DNA of 64,000 nt from Natrarchaeobaculum aegyptiacum (GTDB lineage: Archaea; Halobacteriota; Halobacteria; Halobacteriales; Natrialbaceae): contig NZ_CP019893.1 in assembly GCF_002156705.1 (NCBI RefSeq), forward strand, positions 2,418,001 to 2,482,000. Reading direction: 5' to 3'. The translations under genes and the position numbers were made by a program. Of this stretch, positions 49,561 to 59,330 are shown piece by piece (within the stretch, counting starts at the first letter, position 1; the number at the start of each line of letters is the position of its first letter). The notes under the pieces were generated by a model that saw only the letters and a list, made by a program, of their open reading frames with translations, had not been told where the DNA came from and searched no databases.

Positions 49561-50364
49561 TCACCGACGCTCGACCGTCCCACCGCCACCGATCGACAGC
49601 CCAAGCTCGTCGACGACCGCCGCCGTCGCTTCTCCACCCGGCCGAGCAGCCACCTGTCGGGCCTCGAGCGTGGCGATCGTCGCACACAGCCCCGACTCGG
49701 TGGCGATCGTCGGGACGGACTGGGCGAGGCCCAACTGCAGGCCCGCTTTCTCGGCCCGATTGGCGAGCGTCTGGAGTTCCCGCTCCGGTCGTGCGTAGGC
49801 GTCCGTGAAATCGACCGGCTCGGTAAACCCCGCGAGGTAGGTCCGCCCGCCAGCCGAGGGTCCGAGGACGACGTCGTACCGACGTAGACTCATCGCCGCG
49901 CTGTCGATCTCGGTGCGACCGACCAGCGACGCGGTCGGGTCGAGGACGGCGACGCTATCGGCACCCTCACGCTCGAGGAGGTGGGTGACCGTGTTGCCGA
50001 TCCGGGCTGACCGACTCGAGCCGACCTGGCGTTCGAAGCGGATCGGCCTGTCATCGTCGTTTTCGCCCTCGCCCTCGAGATCGAAACCCAGAGCGTCTTC
50101 GACCAGCGTGCAGACCGCTGCTTTCGCATTCGTGTTCGATTTCCCGTCGTCGTCTGCTTCCTCGTCGTTCGCGTCGGGGAGCGTCTCTTCGTCGCGGTAG
50201 TTGACGAGGAGGTCGCCACCGCTTGCGACGGCGGCGGCGCAGACGTCCTTCACGGCCCCCTCGTAGAGCCGGACTGCATCGCCGGGTGTGAGGCGCGTCT
50301 CTTCGACGAGCGAGGGACAGACCAGTCCAGCACGGGGCGGATCGACCGGAACGACGACGATCAT
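49561..50364 (-). CDS. DUF2064-like nucleotide-sugar-transferase-fold protein
   Basis: A 267-residue protein that begins with VVVPVDPPRAGLVCPSL and TRLTPGDAVRLYEGAVKDVCAAA, which resembles the opening of DUF2064 proteins (GT-A fold transferases, also near CofC). SAAMSLRRYDVVLGPSAGGRTYLAGF would be the Asp/Gly-rich site loop, although the usual catalytic Asp pair is not obvious. A low-complexity acidic insert (DANDEEADDDGKSNTNAK) interrupts the domain. The start at 50364 is preferred to one 32 codons further up, since the first strand begins right there. The assignment is tentative. Confidence 0.6.
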   Translation of the reverse strand: MIVVVPVDPPRAGLVCPSLVEETRLTPGDAVRLYEGAVKDVCAAAVASGGDLLVNYRDEETLPDANDEEADDDGKSNTNAKAAVCTLVEDALGFDLEGEGENDDDRPIRFERQVGSSRSARIGNTVTHLLEREGADSVAVLDPTASLVGRTEIDSAAMSLRRYDVVLGPSAGGRTYLAGFTEPVDFTDAYARPERELQTLANRAEKAGLQLGLAQSVPTIATESGLCATIATLEARQVAARPGGEATAAVVDELGLSIGGGGTVERR

Positions 50365-50492
50365 AGCGCAAGCTGGGGGACCACGACTCTTGAACGCGAT
50401 GCTTCGGGGACCGCTGCCGGTACCGTCGAACGGTCGTCGGAACCCCATCGAAACGCGCATGAATTATAGTGTCCCACTGCGACGCCTGAAAT

Positions 50493-50711
50493 ATGGATGG
50501 ACGAACCCTCTCGAGTATCGGCCTCGTCGGCAGCGCGATCGTCGTCGTGACCGTGCTGTTCGGGATCTACGGTTTCATCACGCTGCTCGATGCACCGAGT
50601 GAACTGCTCGCACCGGCGATCGGTACCCTCGTGGTAACGATCCTCGTCGTCGGTGCGCTGGCCACGCTCGGGTCGCGGTCCAAGCGCTGGCGAGAAAATC
50701 CCTACTGGTAA
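50493..50711 (+). CDS. Small two-helix membrane protein, unknown
   Basis: A 72-residue protein with two membrane helices: SIGLVGSAIVVVTVLFGIYGFITLL and LLAPAIGTLVVTILVVGALATLG, then a basic tail SKRWRENPYW. No family is recognised; small proteins of this form are common in haloarchaea. A TATA-like TTATAGTG (50464-50471) stands about 25 bases upstream of ATG 50493. It diverges from the DUF2064-like gene and converges with the UDG gene. Confidence 0.7.
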   Translation: MDGRTLSSIGLVGSAIVVVTVLFGIYGFITLLDAPSELLAPAIGTLVVTILVVGALATLGSRSKRWRENPYW

Positions 50712-50758
50712 CCGGTGTCGCTCTTCGGTCGCATTTTCACCACCGCAGTCGAAACCGC

Positions 50759-51376
50759 TCACCGACCGCGTCGTCCCTTCGTCTGCCGATAGTCACTCGC
50801 CATCAGCGACGCGAACGCCTCGAGCCACGCCTGCGTCTGCTCGTCGGTCTGTGCCCGCGGGTCGATCATCGGTACGAGTTCGAACCCTCGACCCCTGATC
50901 CGCTCGCCGTGGACGTCCGGCAACTCGAGTTCAGTGACCGGTCTCGTCGTGTACGTTCGGCCCAGTTCGGCGAGCGCCCGCTCGCCGACGGGGATCAGGA
51001 TCTCCGGATTGAGCATTCGAATTTCGGCCTCGAGGAAGGGGTCGCAGGCGTCGACCTCCTCGTCGGTTGGCGGTCGCTCCGGGTGGCGACACCGCGTGAG
51101 CATCGTCACGTAGACGTTCTCGAGTTCGGGCCGCTCCGGCGGTGTGGTCGCGTCACAGAGTGCCAGCCGCTCGAGGAGTCGTCGAAGCGTGGTTCCCGCG
51201 TCCGTCTCTCCCCCATCCGACGACTGCGGCTCCGCGAGTGGAACCCCCACCTCGTCGGCCCCACGACTCGGTCGCTCCACGACGACGCAAAAGTCCGCCG
51301 TCACGTCGCCGTAGCCGTGGACGACCTGCGTGCGCGTCTCACAGAGTGCCGGACAGTTTCGACACTCTTCGTCCAT
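50759..51376 (-). CDS. Uracil-DNA glycosylase superfamily protein (Fe-S type)
   Basis: A 205-residue glycosylase-fold protein of the haloarchaeal UDG type. The N-terminus has ECRNCPALCETR, whose cysteines with a later one (TMLTRCRHPE) look like the iron-sulfur ligands of family 4/5 UDGs. The loops are AEPQSSDGGETDAG (site 1 region) and LNPEILIPVGERALAEL; the C-terminal DPRAQ lies where the HP(S/A)P motif usually sits, so that motif is weakened. It removes uracil from DNA in base-excision repair, if active. The ATG at 51376 starts the FeS region. Confidence 0.82.
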   Translation of the reverse strand: MDEECRNCPALCETRTQVVHGYGDVTADFCVVVERPSRGADEVGVPLAEPQSSDGGETDAGTTLRRLLERLALCDATTPPERPELENVYVTMLTRCRHPERPPTDEEVDACDPFLEAEIRMLNPEILIPVGERALAELGRTYTTRPVTELELPDVHGERIRGRGFELVPMIDPRAQTDEQTQAWLEAFASLMASDYRQTKGRRGR

Positions 51377-51476
51377 CCCGTACGGATTCGACCGGGTAGG
51401 CTGACTCGAGTCCACACGCGAATCTGGTCGGGGACGATCAAAAGGAGTCGGTCCTGCAACGTGGCAGTGTCCGTCG

Positions 51477-52523
51477 TTACCGCTCCGGGGACACACTCTG
51501 TCGGTGGACGATTCCCGTGTTGTTGGCGACGTTCTCCGTAATCTCCCTGAACGCCTCGCCCGTGTCGACGTCTGCGAGGACGACCGGTTTTCCATCGTCG
51601 CCGCCCTCCCGCACGGCCGGGTCGAGCGGGACCGAGCCGAGGAACGGCAACTCGTGGGTCTCGGCGAACTCCTCGCCGCCGCCAGTGTCGAAGATGTCGT
51701 GGTGACTGCCACAGTCTGGACAGGCGAACGTCGACATGTTCTCGACGATGCCGAGGACGACCGTCTCGTGAGTCGCGAACATCTCGAGTCCCTTTCGGGC
51801 GTCGTCGAGTGCGACGTCCTGTGGGGTCGTAACGACGACGGCACCCGTCACGGGCATCGTCTGGAGCATCGTCAACTGGGTGTCACCGGTCCCCGGCGGC
51901 AGGTCGACGACGAGGTAATCCAGGTGCCCCCACTCGACGTCCTCGGTCAACTGCGTGATAACCTTGTGGACCATCGGGCCGCGCCAGATGACCGGATCGT
52001 CCTTGCCCGTGAGGAATGCCATGCTCATCAGCTTCACGCCGTACTTCTCCGGCGGCACGAGCGTCTCGTCTTCGGTCGCGCCCGGCGGCTCGTCGGCGTC
52101 GACCATCCGCGGGACGTTCGGCCCGTAGACGTCGGCGTCGAACAGCCCGACGCGCGCACCGAGTTGAGAAAGCCCTGCCGCGAGGTTGACCGCGACCGTC
52201 GACTTACCGACGCCACCTTTGCCCGACGCGACGGCGATGACGTTCTTGACGTTCGGCAACACCTGATCTTCTCCCGGCAGATCGTCGCGATCCGGAATGC
52301 TCGCCGTGAGGTCGGCTTCGAGGCCTGCTGCCTCGAGTTTACGACGGACTGCCGCGGCGATGTCGGACTCCGTTGGCGAGTACGGTGCCCCGAGTGCGAG
52401 GTCGACGCGGGCCGTCTCGTCGTCGACCGCGAGCTCGTTGATCAATCCGAGCGAGACGATGTCGTCACCGAGCTCCGGATCTTCGACCTCCCGAAGACGG
52501 TCTCGAACCGCGTTTTCATCCAT
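51477..52523 (-). CDS. Mrp/ApbC-family P-loop ATPase (Fe-S cluster carrier)
   Basis: A 348-residue Mrp/NBP35 protein. An N-terminal MIP18/DUF59 domain (VRDRLREVEDPELGDDIVSLGLI) is followed by the ATPase: Walker A AVASGKGGVGKSTVAVNLA, switch GLFDADVYGPNVPRM, and DYLVVDLPPGTGDTQLTML, with cysteines in TFACPDCGSHHDIF that carry the bridging cluster. It assembles and passes on iron-sulfur clusters. The ATG at 52523 is the family start; the longer frame lacks similarity. It lies 100 bases upstream of the UDG gene on the same strand. Confidence 0.95.
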   Translation of the reverse strand: MDENAVRDRLREVEDPELGDDIVSLGLINELAVDDETARVDLALGAPYSPTESDIAAAVRRKLEAAGLEADLTASIPDRDDLPGEDQVLPNVKNVIAVASGKGGVGKSTVAVNLAAGLSQLGARVGLFDADVYGPNVPRMVDADEPPGATEDETLVPPEKYGVKLMSMAFLTGKDDPVIWRGPMVHKVITQLTEDVEWGHLDYLVVDLPPGTGDTQLTMLQTMPVTGAVVVTTPQDVALDDARKGLEMFATHETVVLGIVENMSTFACPDCGSHHDIFDTGGGEEFAETHELPFLGSVPLDPAVREGGDDGKPVVLADVDTGEAFREITENVANNTGIVHRQSVSPER

Positions 52524-52599
52524 GGTTACAGGGTACTGTCGGGCGTCGAAAAGGGTTGTGTTCGATTCACACCGCCTCATCTCAGCCACCACTCCCGAC

Positions 52600-52941
52600 T
52601 CAGGCCTGAAAGTCGAACCGCGGCCCGCCGTAGGTCGGCGGATCGGGCTCGAGTTCGACACCCTGTTCGTAGCGAACGAAGTTCAGGTAATACGGACGGC
52701 CACAGCCCTCGATTTCGTTTCCATCGAGATCGGTGACGGGGTCGTCTTCGCCACACAGAAAGGCGATTCCGTCGGCGTCCTCGAGATCGTCGTCGCCCGG
52801 CCGGGCGTACTCCCAGCCAGCCTGCTGACGGGTCGTGACGGATCGGTCAGCGAGGTCCGGCGTGCGCTCGACGCTCGTGACGGCACCGCAGTGCGGGCAG
52901 GTGTAGCGTACGGTGACGGTTGCGGTGTCCTCGTCGGTCAT
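52600..52941 (-). CDS. Zinc-ribbon hypothetical protein
   Basis: A 113-residue acidic protein with RYTCPHCGAVTSVER near residue 15 and FLCGEDDPVTDLDGNEIEGCGRPYY further on, so CxxC plus C...C make a likely zinc site. The C-terminal RYEQGVELEPDPPTYGGPRFDFQA is an ordered tail. I know no named family. The start at 52941 (MTDEDTATV) begins shortly before the first strand; the open frame upstream is not protein-like. It is monocistronic, upstream of mrp on the same strand. Confidence 0.72.
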   Translation of the reverse strand: MTDEDTATVTVRYTCPHCGAVTSVERTPDLADRSVTTRQQAGWEYARPGDDDLEDADGIAFLCGEDDPVTDLDGNEIEGCGRPYYLNFVRYEQGVELEPDPPTYGGPRFDFQA

Positions 52942-53017
52942 CGCCCGTCCTAGGGTGGCGACGATCAAAAGTCCGGTCCCGAACGGGAAACTCGACGACC
53001 CGATCACCACCCTGCGG

Positions 53018-53272
53018 TCAGTCTCGCCTCGAGAACCTCGCAGCGAGCAGTGCCAGCGCCAGCGTGATCGCACCGACGGTAATCTGGACTCCGTACCCGG
53101 GGATACCGTCGGCCGGTTCGACTGCTGCCTCGAACGCGACAGTGTCGGAGTCGTCCGCATCGAGGCCCATCGACTGCGCGTCGGCGACCTCGTCATCGAT
53201 CAGACGCTCGAGTTCGGTCTCGTCGGTGCCACGATCGCTGGTCGACGGCCCAGCACAGGACGGTGCTGGGGC
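53018..53272 (-). pseudogene. C-terminal remnant of a PGF-CTERM surface protein
   Basis: On the minus strand the frame directly after the MFS stop codon reads ETELERLIDDEVADAQSMGL, then AAVEPADGIPGYGVQITVGAI and a hydrophobic TLALALLAARFSRRD stop. That PGYG plus hydrophobic helix plus basic end is a PGF-CTERM-type sorting tail removed by archaeosortase. There is no start codon before it, only the MFS TGA in the same frame, so it is a fragment whose N-terminal part is lost, or less likely a tail reached by readthrough. Confidence 0.55.
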
Positions 53273-54580
53273 TCAGGCGTAGGCGTCGAACTCCTTTCCG
53301 AAGACGAAGAAGTAGGCCGTCCCGACGATGCCGATCACTGCGGCGACGGTGAAGGCGAGTTCGGGGGTAGCGAACTCCCAGAGGGCACCGCCGAGGGCGG
53401 CACTGGGAATAACGATCGTGTTCCTGATGAGGTAGTACGCACCCGCCACGCGCCCGCCGGTATCGCGTTCTGCCGGGCCGACGATCAGCGCCTTGTGCGA
53501 GGGGAGGCCGGCGAACCGGAGTCCGGAGAACGCGAAGAGGGCGGCGACCACCAGCGCGCTCGTGGGTGCGTAGATCAGCAATACCGGGAAGATGGCGTAG
53601 ACGGCGAAGCCGAGGCCGACGACGGGTTTCAGGCCGACGGACTCGGCTACCTTGGCGGCCGGGGCCATCACGAGCAAGGCGACGAGCATCTCGAGGCCGA
53701 GCAGGAGGCCGAAGAAGACTTCGGGGCTGAGGTAGATCCCGAAGAGGGTTGCGTCGACCTCGAGGTGGCGGGTAACGACGATGACGAAGAAGATGTAGAC
53801 CATACCGTTGGCGAAGCGCACGAGGGTATCACCGACGAGTAATGGACGGAGTTCCGGCGGGAGGTCTCGCAGGTCGTCGAGGACTTGCCCGACGCCCTCG
53901 AACTCCTTGCCGATGGTGTCCTCGCTGGCGTCGTAGAGGACGTGCTGGGCGACGGTCGCGAACGCGCCGAAGACGACGGCGACGACGAGCACGAACAGGA
54001 AGCCGGGGAGGACGTCGCCGCCGCCGACGTAGAGCAAGCCAGCGGCGATCAGCGGGCCGACGAGGAAGGCCGTCCGCCGGAAGGTCTCGGTGCTCGCGAA
54101 CCCGCGGGCGAGCCTCGAGGGGGGGACGCTCTGTTTGACGATGGCGTAGGTGGCTCCCAGTCCGAAGGACTTCCAGCCCTGTGCCAGCACGAGACCGACG
54201 AAGATCCAGATCCAGGGTTCGACGGCGACGGGGCCGAGATTGATCGTGCCAACGAGTGGGGCGACCAGCCAGACCAGAAAGCCGAGCGTCGAGACGAATC
54301 CGAACAGTGTGAGGGCGACCCGCGAACCGATGCGATCGGAGAGTGCACCGCCGGGGTAGGGGTAGAGCGCGCTGATCACGTTGCCGAAGGTGCCGTAGAG
54401 CCCGATGACGAACGTACTCGCCCCGAGGACGGCCATGTACTCGGGGAGGTACCGGCTGGTCATCTGGAACCCGAGACTGAAGGCGAACATCGCGACCGAG
54501 AGGACGAGGACGTCCCGTTGCAGGGAGAAGAACTGGCGGAACGGGTCGAGCGCGTCGGGCGTTTCTCCCTCGGTTGCCAT
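53273..54580 (-). CDS. Major facilitator superfamily transporter
   Basis: A 435-residue MFS permease with twelve membrane helices. The N-terminal half has the MFS loop GGALSDRIGSRVALTLFG (between helices 2 and 3), and FASTETFRRTAFLVGPLIAAGLL lies in helix 5-6. The second half has ALLVMAPAAKVAESVGLKPVVGLGFAVYAIFP and RFAGLPSHKALIVGPAERDTGGRVAGAYYLIRNTIV. The latter block is common in sugar or drug exporters of archaea; the substrate is not known. The ATG at 54580 precedes the acidic N-terminus of the family. Confidence 0.92.
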   Translation of the reverse strand: MATEGETPDALDPFRQFFSLQRDVLVLSVAMFAFSLGFQMTSRYLPEYMAVLGASTFVIGLYGTFGNVISALYPYPGGALSDRIGSRVALTLFGFVSTLGFLVWLVAPLVGTINLGPVAVEPWIWIFVGLVLAQGWKSFGLGATYAIVKQSVPPSRLARGFASTETFRRTAFLVGPLIAAGLLYVGGGDVLPGFLFVLVVAVVFGAFATVAQHVLYDASEDTIGKEFEGVGQVLDDLRDLPPELRPLLVGDTLVRFANGMVYIFFVIVVTRHLEVDATLFGIYLSPEVFFGLLLGLEMLVALLVMAPAAKVAESVGLKPVVGLGFAVYAIFPVLLIYAPTSALVVAALFAFSGLRFAGLPSHKALIVGPAERDTGGRVAGAYYLIRNTIVIPSAALGGALWEFATPELAFTVAAVIGIVGTAYFFVFGKEFDAYA

Positions 54581-54666
54581 ACGGCCGCCTATTCGTCGAG
54601 GATCAATAAGGCTCCGTACCGTCTCGGAGCCAGTCGCTCGAGCGAGTGCCACTCACTCGAGGGACC

Positions 54667-55062
54667 TCAGCCGTTGGCGTCGGTCACCGTCACCGAGACC
54701 GTCCGCGTCCGCGGGCCATCGCACTCGAGCAGGAAGACCGACTGCCAGGTGCCGAGTGCGAGGTCGCCGTTTCTGATCGGGACGGTCACGTCCGGGCCGA
54801 ATAGCGCCGCGCGGAGGTGTGAATCGGCGTTGCCGTCGAGTTCGTCGTGGGCGTGGCCCTCGTCGGGGACGAGGTCGCCGAGAAACGTCTCGACGTCGTC
54901 GCGCAGTCGCGGTTCGTTTTCCTGGACGACGAGCGCGGCCGTCGTGTGCGTGACGAACGCCGTCGCGAGTCCCGACTCACAGCCGTCGGGGACGGCGGCT
55001 TCGACCTGTGCGGTCACGTCGACGGTCGTCAGCCGTGCGTCGGTGTCGACGGTGAACTCCAT
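54667..55062 (-). CDS. YjbQ-family (UPF0047) protein
   Basis: A 131-residue protein with the family blocks SGLATAFVTHTTAALVVQENEPRLRDDVETFL, GHAHDELDGNADSHLRAALFGPDVTVPIRNGDLALGTWQSVFLLECDGPR. The His cluster binds a metal. Members have weak thiamine-phosphate synthase activity, but their cell role is unsettled. Normal family length; ATG at 55062 follows a short upstream gap. Confidence 0.94.
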   Translation of the reverse strand: MEFTVDTDARLTTVDVTAQVEAAVPDGCESGLATAFVTHTTAALVVQENEPRLRDDVETFLGDLVPDEGHAHDELDGNADSHLRAALFGPDVTVPIRNGDLALGTWQSVFLLECDGPRTRTVSVTVTDANG

Positions 55063-55179
55063 ACTGACCAGTCGTGTCCCAGCGGCCCGTGCGTTTCGGT
55101 TGCACGCCGTTGTCTGGCGGCCAGTGGTGTCTCAGTCACCACACCCGTGACTCAGGGGTCAGAACGCAGGACTCGGGAC

Positions 55180-55782
55180 TCAGCGCTCGAGGTGCTCGAG
55201 AACGGCCGCTGCCCGCTCCCTGACGCTCGCGTTCGGATCGTCGGTCGCGAGGTCTGTGAGTCGCTCTCGCATCGACTCGAGGCTCGTTTCCGTCTCCGTC
55301 GCGAGGTGTTCGAGGATCCTCGCGCCGGCGGCTCTGGCGGCCGGATCGTCGCTCTCGAGGGCGACCGCGGCCGCGTCGACGTGATCTGTGAGGGCCGTCG
55401 GGCGATCGCCTGCGACGGCCTCGAGCGCCCGGACGAGCGCGGGCGTGGCGTCGTCGGTCGGGTTCTCGAGGACGAACGCTACGATTTCGTCGACCGACGG
55501 TGCGACGTCGGCTGGCGAGTACGCAGCTAGCGTCGCGAGACAATCGGCGATTTCCGTGTGACACTCGAGGTCGTCGGCGAGCAACGAGCGAAGTTTCGGC
55601 ACGGTCGGCAGGCAGGCGTCGGGTGCGTCCTCGACGTGAGCGACGACGTCGGCGACGGCTGCCCGTCGCTCGCTCGCCACCTCGCTGTCGAGCCGGGCCA
55701 GTATCGACGGCAGGTCGACTGACGACCCTCCCTGCTTCCCGACGGCATTTCCCCCATCCATCTCGTCCGATCCATGAGACAA
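55180..55782 (-). CDS. HEAT-repeat protein
   Basis: A 200-residue all-helical protein. Repeats of about 35-40 residues (SEVASERRAAVADVVAHVEDAPD, KLRSLLADDLECHTEIADCLATLA, SDDPAARAAGARILEHLATETETS, DPNASVRERAAAVLEHLER) match the HEAT/PBS-lyase-like pattern used for protein binding. No catalytic residue is seen. It stands alone between yjbQ and spoVR; the gap to spoVR holds no gene. A run of repeated GACTCAGG/ACTCGGGACTCAG words follows its 3' end (55130-55180). Confidence 0.8.
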   Translation of the reverse strand: MSHGSDEMDGGNAVGKQGGSSVDLPSILARLDSEVASERRAAVADVVAHVEDAPDACLPTVPKLRSLLADDLECHTEIADCLATLAAYSPADVAPSVDEIVAFVLENPTDDATPALVRALEAVAGDRPTALTDHVDAAAVALESDDPAARAAGARILEHLATETETSLESMRERLTDLATDDPNASVRERAAAVLEHLER

Positions 55783-55935
55783 GATAGAGAAAAGTCTTCC
55801 GACTGTTTAGTTCACGACTGCTGACGAGTAATCGGGATCGTCGGAGGGCGACGAGGCCGGGCCCGACGTGGCCACCGCTCGAGGTGCGAGGACTCAGTCG
55901 AAGATCCGAACGGGTGATGGGGAGCGTCCCGAGCG

Positions 55936-57963
55936 TCAGGCCAGCCACTCCTCCGGTTTCGTGTCGTAGTCGACGTCGTCGGCTGCGAGGTGTTCGACGT
56001 CGCTCCACGGGACGTCTTCCATCGTCACTTCCTCGCCGTCGTATCGGATGAGCTTCCCGCGTTCTTCGGGTTCTGGCTCGCGGTTGCGCCGCCGTGCGAC
56101 TTCGACGTCGTGTTCGTTGACCTCCTTGACGATCGTCAGGAGGTTCACCGGTCGGCCCCAGAGTTCGAAGATCCGCTTCAGGGTCTCTCGAGCCTGCCCG
56201 AGGTCGAGCATGACGCCGTTGTACTGGTGGCCGAGCAGGAGTTCGTTGGCGTTGTTGTAGTTGCCGTCGTAGACCGCAATTGTCGGTTTCCCGAAGTTGG
56301 TGAACTGCAACAGCAGCTTCTTCTTGACGTCTTCGGCGGCGTCGCTCGCGACGTGGAACTGGCCGGTGGCCTTCGAGTGCTCGTAGGTGAAGTAGTTGTT
56401 CTCGGTGATGAACTCCTCCGTGAGGAACTCGTCTAAGAAGGTCACGTCGTTGTGGCTCTCCCGGACGTCGTAGAGGCGATCCCAGCCCGCGGTGAACTCG
56501 ACGTCAGCGAGCGCTTCCTCGACGCTCTCGTAGCGGGCGTCGTCGAAGAGGTACCGGCCGATCCGCTCGAGATCCTGCTGGCTCACCCGGGAGAGGAACC
56601 CACGGTTGTGTCGCTTGACCAGCGAGTAGTGCCGGCGTGCCAGTCCCTCGTCGGTCAGCACCTTCCACGGGTACTTCGCGAGGTCAATTTCGCCGTCGCG
56701 GGCGGCCTCGAGCGCCTCCTGATCGACCCAGTCGTCGGGAACGTCCTCGAGTTCGTCGAACGAGTCGGCGTCGATCGAGGCGATGGCTTCCGGCGGCTCG
56801 AGCTGGGCGAGGACGTCCTCGAAGTCGACGACCTCGGTGAGGTTGCGCCAGGAGATGCCCTCGACGCGGAGCAAGCGTTCGAGGACTTCACGGCGGTTCG
56901 TCGTGTTCTCGACGTACTCCCAGAGTTCCATCCCGAGGCTGTAGGGGTTGAGGCCGCCAGAGCCGAGTACCTTCGCCATGTGGTCGGCGTAGTTCAGGAA
57001 CTCGTCGTCGCCGGCGAAGCGCTCGTCGGTCATCATCGTCGACTCCCAGTAACTTGCCCATCCCTCGTTCATCACCTTGGTCATCTTCTGGGCGGCGAAG
57101 TAGTAGGCCTCCGCGCGCATCATGTCGAGGACGTCCCGTTGCCAGGGTTCCATCTCGACGGCACGCTCGGACTCGCCGTCGTACTGTTTGCCGTGTTCGC
57201 GCAGGAACGCCAGCACGTCTTTCTGGGGCTCCTCGGGGAAGGTGACCTGCTCGTCTCCCTCCTCGAGTTTCTCGAGCCACTCCTCGTCGAACACCTCGCC
57301 TTTGATCTCCTCGGAGAGGTCGAGTTCGTCGAGTTGTTCCGCGAGGTCGGCGTCGATCGCGTCGACGGGGCCGTCGACCTCGAGTCGACGCTCGAACACC
57401 CGGTGCTGGTCGATGTTGTCCTCTAAGCTGAGGCAGTGGTCGATCCACTTTTCGACCTCGGCGCGGTCGATGTCGGGGTCGCGCATGTAGCGGTCGATCG
57501 CCCGGGCGTGGCGCTCGAGCATGGCCGCGGCGTTTACCTGCGCTTCGTCCGCCTGACCGCTCGTGAACAGACCGAACCACTCGTTTTTCGCGAAGAAGTC
57601 GGAGTGGGCTTCGACGTGCGTGATGACGGCCTTCTGGTCGGCGACCGTGTTCGACTCCTGGAGGAACGCGTGAGCGGGGTTGTCGTTGTTGACGATTTCG
57701 AAGGCCTTCCCGCCGGTGTAGCGGCCCTGTTTCTGCTGGCGGTCGTACTGCATTCCCCACCGCCAGTGGGGGTACCGCGACTGGAACCCGCCGTAGGCGA
57801 TGAGTTCGTTCATCTCGTCGTAGTCGACGATCCAGTACTTTACCGGGTACGGTTCGAGACCGAGTTTCTGTGCCAGGTTTCTGGCCTCCGTGACCGGTTC
57901 CTCGAGGTCGCCGGCGATGGCTTGCTTTCGGTACCTGTCTGCGTTGGTCGTTGGCTTACTCAT
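55936..57963 (-). CDS. SpoVR-family protein
   Basis: A 675-residue protein. The N-terminus ([81 protein letters not shown]) is the conserved SpoVR block, with [17 protein letters not shown] and [18 protein letters not shown]. In bacteria SpoVR helps make the spore cortex; in archaea it is always near PrkA and DUF444 genes and its job is unknown. It overlaps the DUF444 gene by 8 bases. ATG at 57963 (MSKPTT) is 3 codons inside the open frame. Confidence 0.95.
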   Translation of the reverse strand: MSKPTTNADRYRKQAIAGDLEEPVTEARNLAQKLGLEPYPVKYWIVDYDEMNELIAYGGFQSRYPHWRWGMQYDRQQKQGRYTGGKAFEIVNNDNPAHAFLQESNTVADQKAVITHVEAHSDFFAKNEWFGLFTSGQADEAQVNAAAMLERHARAIDRYMRDPDIDRAEVEKWIDHCLSLEDNIDQHRVFERRLEVDGPVDAIDADLAEQLDELDLSEEIKGEVFDEEWLEKLEEGDEQVTFPEEPQKDVLAFLREHGKQYDGESERAVEMEPWQRDVLDMMRAEAYYFAAQKMTKVMNEGWASYWESTMMTDERFAGDDEFLNYADHMAKVLGSGGLNPYSLGMELWEYVENTTNRREVLERLLRVEGISWRNLTEVVDFEDVLAQLEPPEAIASIDADSFDELEDVPDDWVDQEALEAARDGEIDLAKYPWKVLTDEGLARRHYSLVKRHNRGFLSRVSQQDLERIGRYLFDDARYESVEEALADVEFTAGWDRLYDVRESHNDVTFLDEFLTEEFITENNYFTYEHSKATGQFHVASDAAEDVKKKLLLQFTNFGKPTIAVYDGNYNNANELLLGHQYNGVMLDLGQARETLKRIFELWGRPVNLLTIVKEVNEHDVEVARRRNREPEPEERGKLIRYDGEEVTMEDVPWSDVEHLAADDVDYDTKPEEWLA

Positions 57964-59281
57964 TAGTCTCACTCTCGGTCGAGAGAATCTCGTAGATCGC
58001 GTCGGTGACGTCGGCTTCGCCGTTGACGTAGGCCACCGCGACGTCTTCGGAATCGGGGCCGAAGTGACGCTCTAACTCCTCAGCGTGGGTCGCGTTGATC
58101 GCGTTCCCGCTTGGCTGGGTCTCGACGTAGGCGTGGAGGTTGGCGTCGATCTCTTCCATCATGGGGATGACGCGCTCTTCGGTGTCGTTGCTCGAGTTCT
58201 CGGAGTCGCCCGCGGCGAAGACGTAGCGGTTCCACTCGCTCCAGGGGTACTCCTCCAGCAATTCGGCGGCGAGTTCGTACGCACTCGAGATCTTGGTGCC
58301 ACCGCCGCTTCTGATGCCGAAGAAGTTCTCGCGCTCGACCTCCCAGGCGTCGGCGTCGTGGGCGATGTAGACGAACTCGGCGTTGTCGTACTTGCCCTGG
58401 AGGTACCAGTCCAGCGGCGTGAACGTGCGCTCGACGAGTTCGCGTTTCTTCTCGCGCATCGAGCCGGAGACGTCCCGGATGTTGACGACGACGACGTTCT
58501 TCTCTTTCTCCTCGATGATCTCGGGATAGCGGTAGCGTTCGTCCTCACGGCGGAACGGGACGTGTTTGATCCCCTCGCGGCGGATCTGTTGCTGGACGCT
58601 CTGGCGGTCGACGTTGTCCTCGACTTCTTCGATCGAGGACCACGTGCCGCGTTCGTCGGCGACCTCGTCGTGGGCCTCTTCGATCCAGGCCATCGAGACG
58701 GGCAGGTTCTCGCCGCGGGCCCACTCGAAGACGTCGCGGGGGGTGATCCCCTCGACCTTGCAGACCTCACGGACGAAGTCCTCGTCGAAGTCCATCGCGA
58801 GTTTGCGCTTGAGTCCCTCTTTGAACATCCGCTCGAAGTCGAGGGTGCTGTCCGGGCCGGTTCGCGTCAGGTCGGTGAACGGTCCTTCGGTCTCCTCGAC
58901 GACCGTCTTCCCCTTGGGTTCCAGGTCGAGACCCAGTTCCTCGTCGAGTTCCTGAGCGAACTCCTCGGGGTCCATCTCGTAGTACTCGTGTTCGCCGCCT
59001 TCCTCGCCGGGTTCACCATCCTCGCCGTCGCCGTCGCCCGGCTGGGGCTGTGGCTGGCCGACCGGCTGCCCGACGTCCGGCGTGTCGCCGTCGCCCTGCC
59101 CGACGCCGCCCTTGTCGCGCTGGTCGTACTCGAACTCCGGAAGCGAGACGATCTTGACAGGGATCTGGATCTGGTTCGGCCGTCCGCCGCCCAGGTCGCC
59201 GTACTGAATGAAATCAGCCAGGTCCTCGCGTCGTTTCTCGCCCACTTCGCGGAATCGCTCGAGGTCGTCTCTCAGTCCCAT
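57956..59281 (-). CDS. DUF444 / YeaH-YhbH von Willebrand A-domain protein
   Basis: A 441-residue protein with an N-terminal helical region, a Gly/Gln/Asp-rich low-complexity stretch ([30 protein letters not shown]) and a C-terminal VWA domain whose metal site is [21 protein letters not shown] (DxSxS). In bacteria YeaH works with the YeaG/PrkA kinase under starvation and stress. The gene overlaps spoVR by 8 bases and lies 49 bases after prkA. Confidence 0.93.
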   Translation of the reverse strand: MGLRDDLERFREVGEKRREDLADFIQYGDLGGGRPNQIQIPVKIVSLPEFEYDQRDKGGVGQGDGDTPDVGQPVGQPQPQPGDGDGEDGEPGEEGGEHEYYEMDPEEFAQELDEELGLDLEPKGKTVVEETEGPFTDLTRTGPDSTLDFERMFKEGLKRKLAMDFDEDFVREVCKVEGITPRDVFEWARGENLPVSMAWIEEAHDEVADERGTWSSIEEVEDNVDRQSVQQQIRREGIKHVPFRREDERYRYPEIIEEKEKNVVVVNIRDVSGSMREKKRELVERTFTPLDWYLQGKYDNAEFVYIAHDADAWEVERENFFGIRSGGGTKISSAYELAAELLEEYPWSEWNRYVFAAGDSENSSNDTEERVIPMMEEIDANLHAYVETQPSGNAINATHAEELERHFGPDSEDVAVAYVNGEADVTDAIYEILSTESETNE

Positions 59282-59330
59282 GTGTTCTCACCCCCGACGT
59301 TCCGGGGTTGGGTCGATGTCGTGTTCATCG

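Noticed and set aside
55130-55180. Repeated ACTCAG/ACTCGG words as a structured RNA
   Set aside because: The words are short and irregular and form no consistent stem; they look like simple-sequence drift between two genes.
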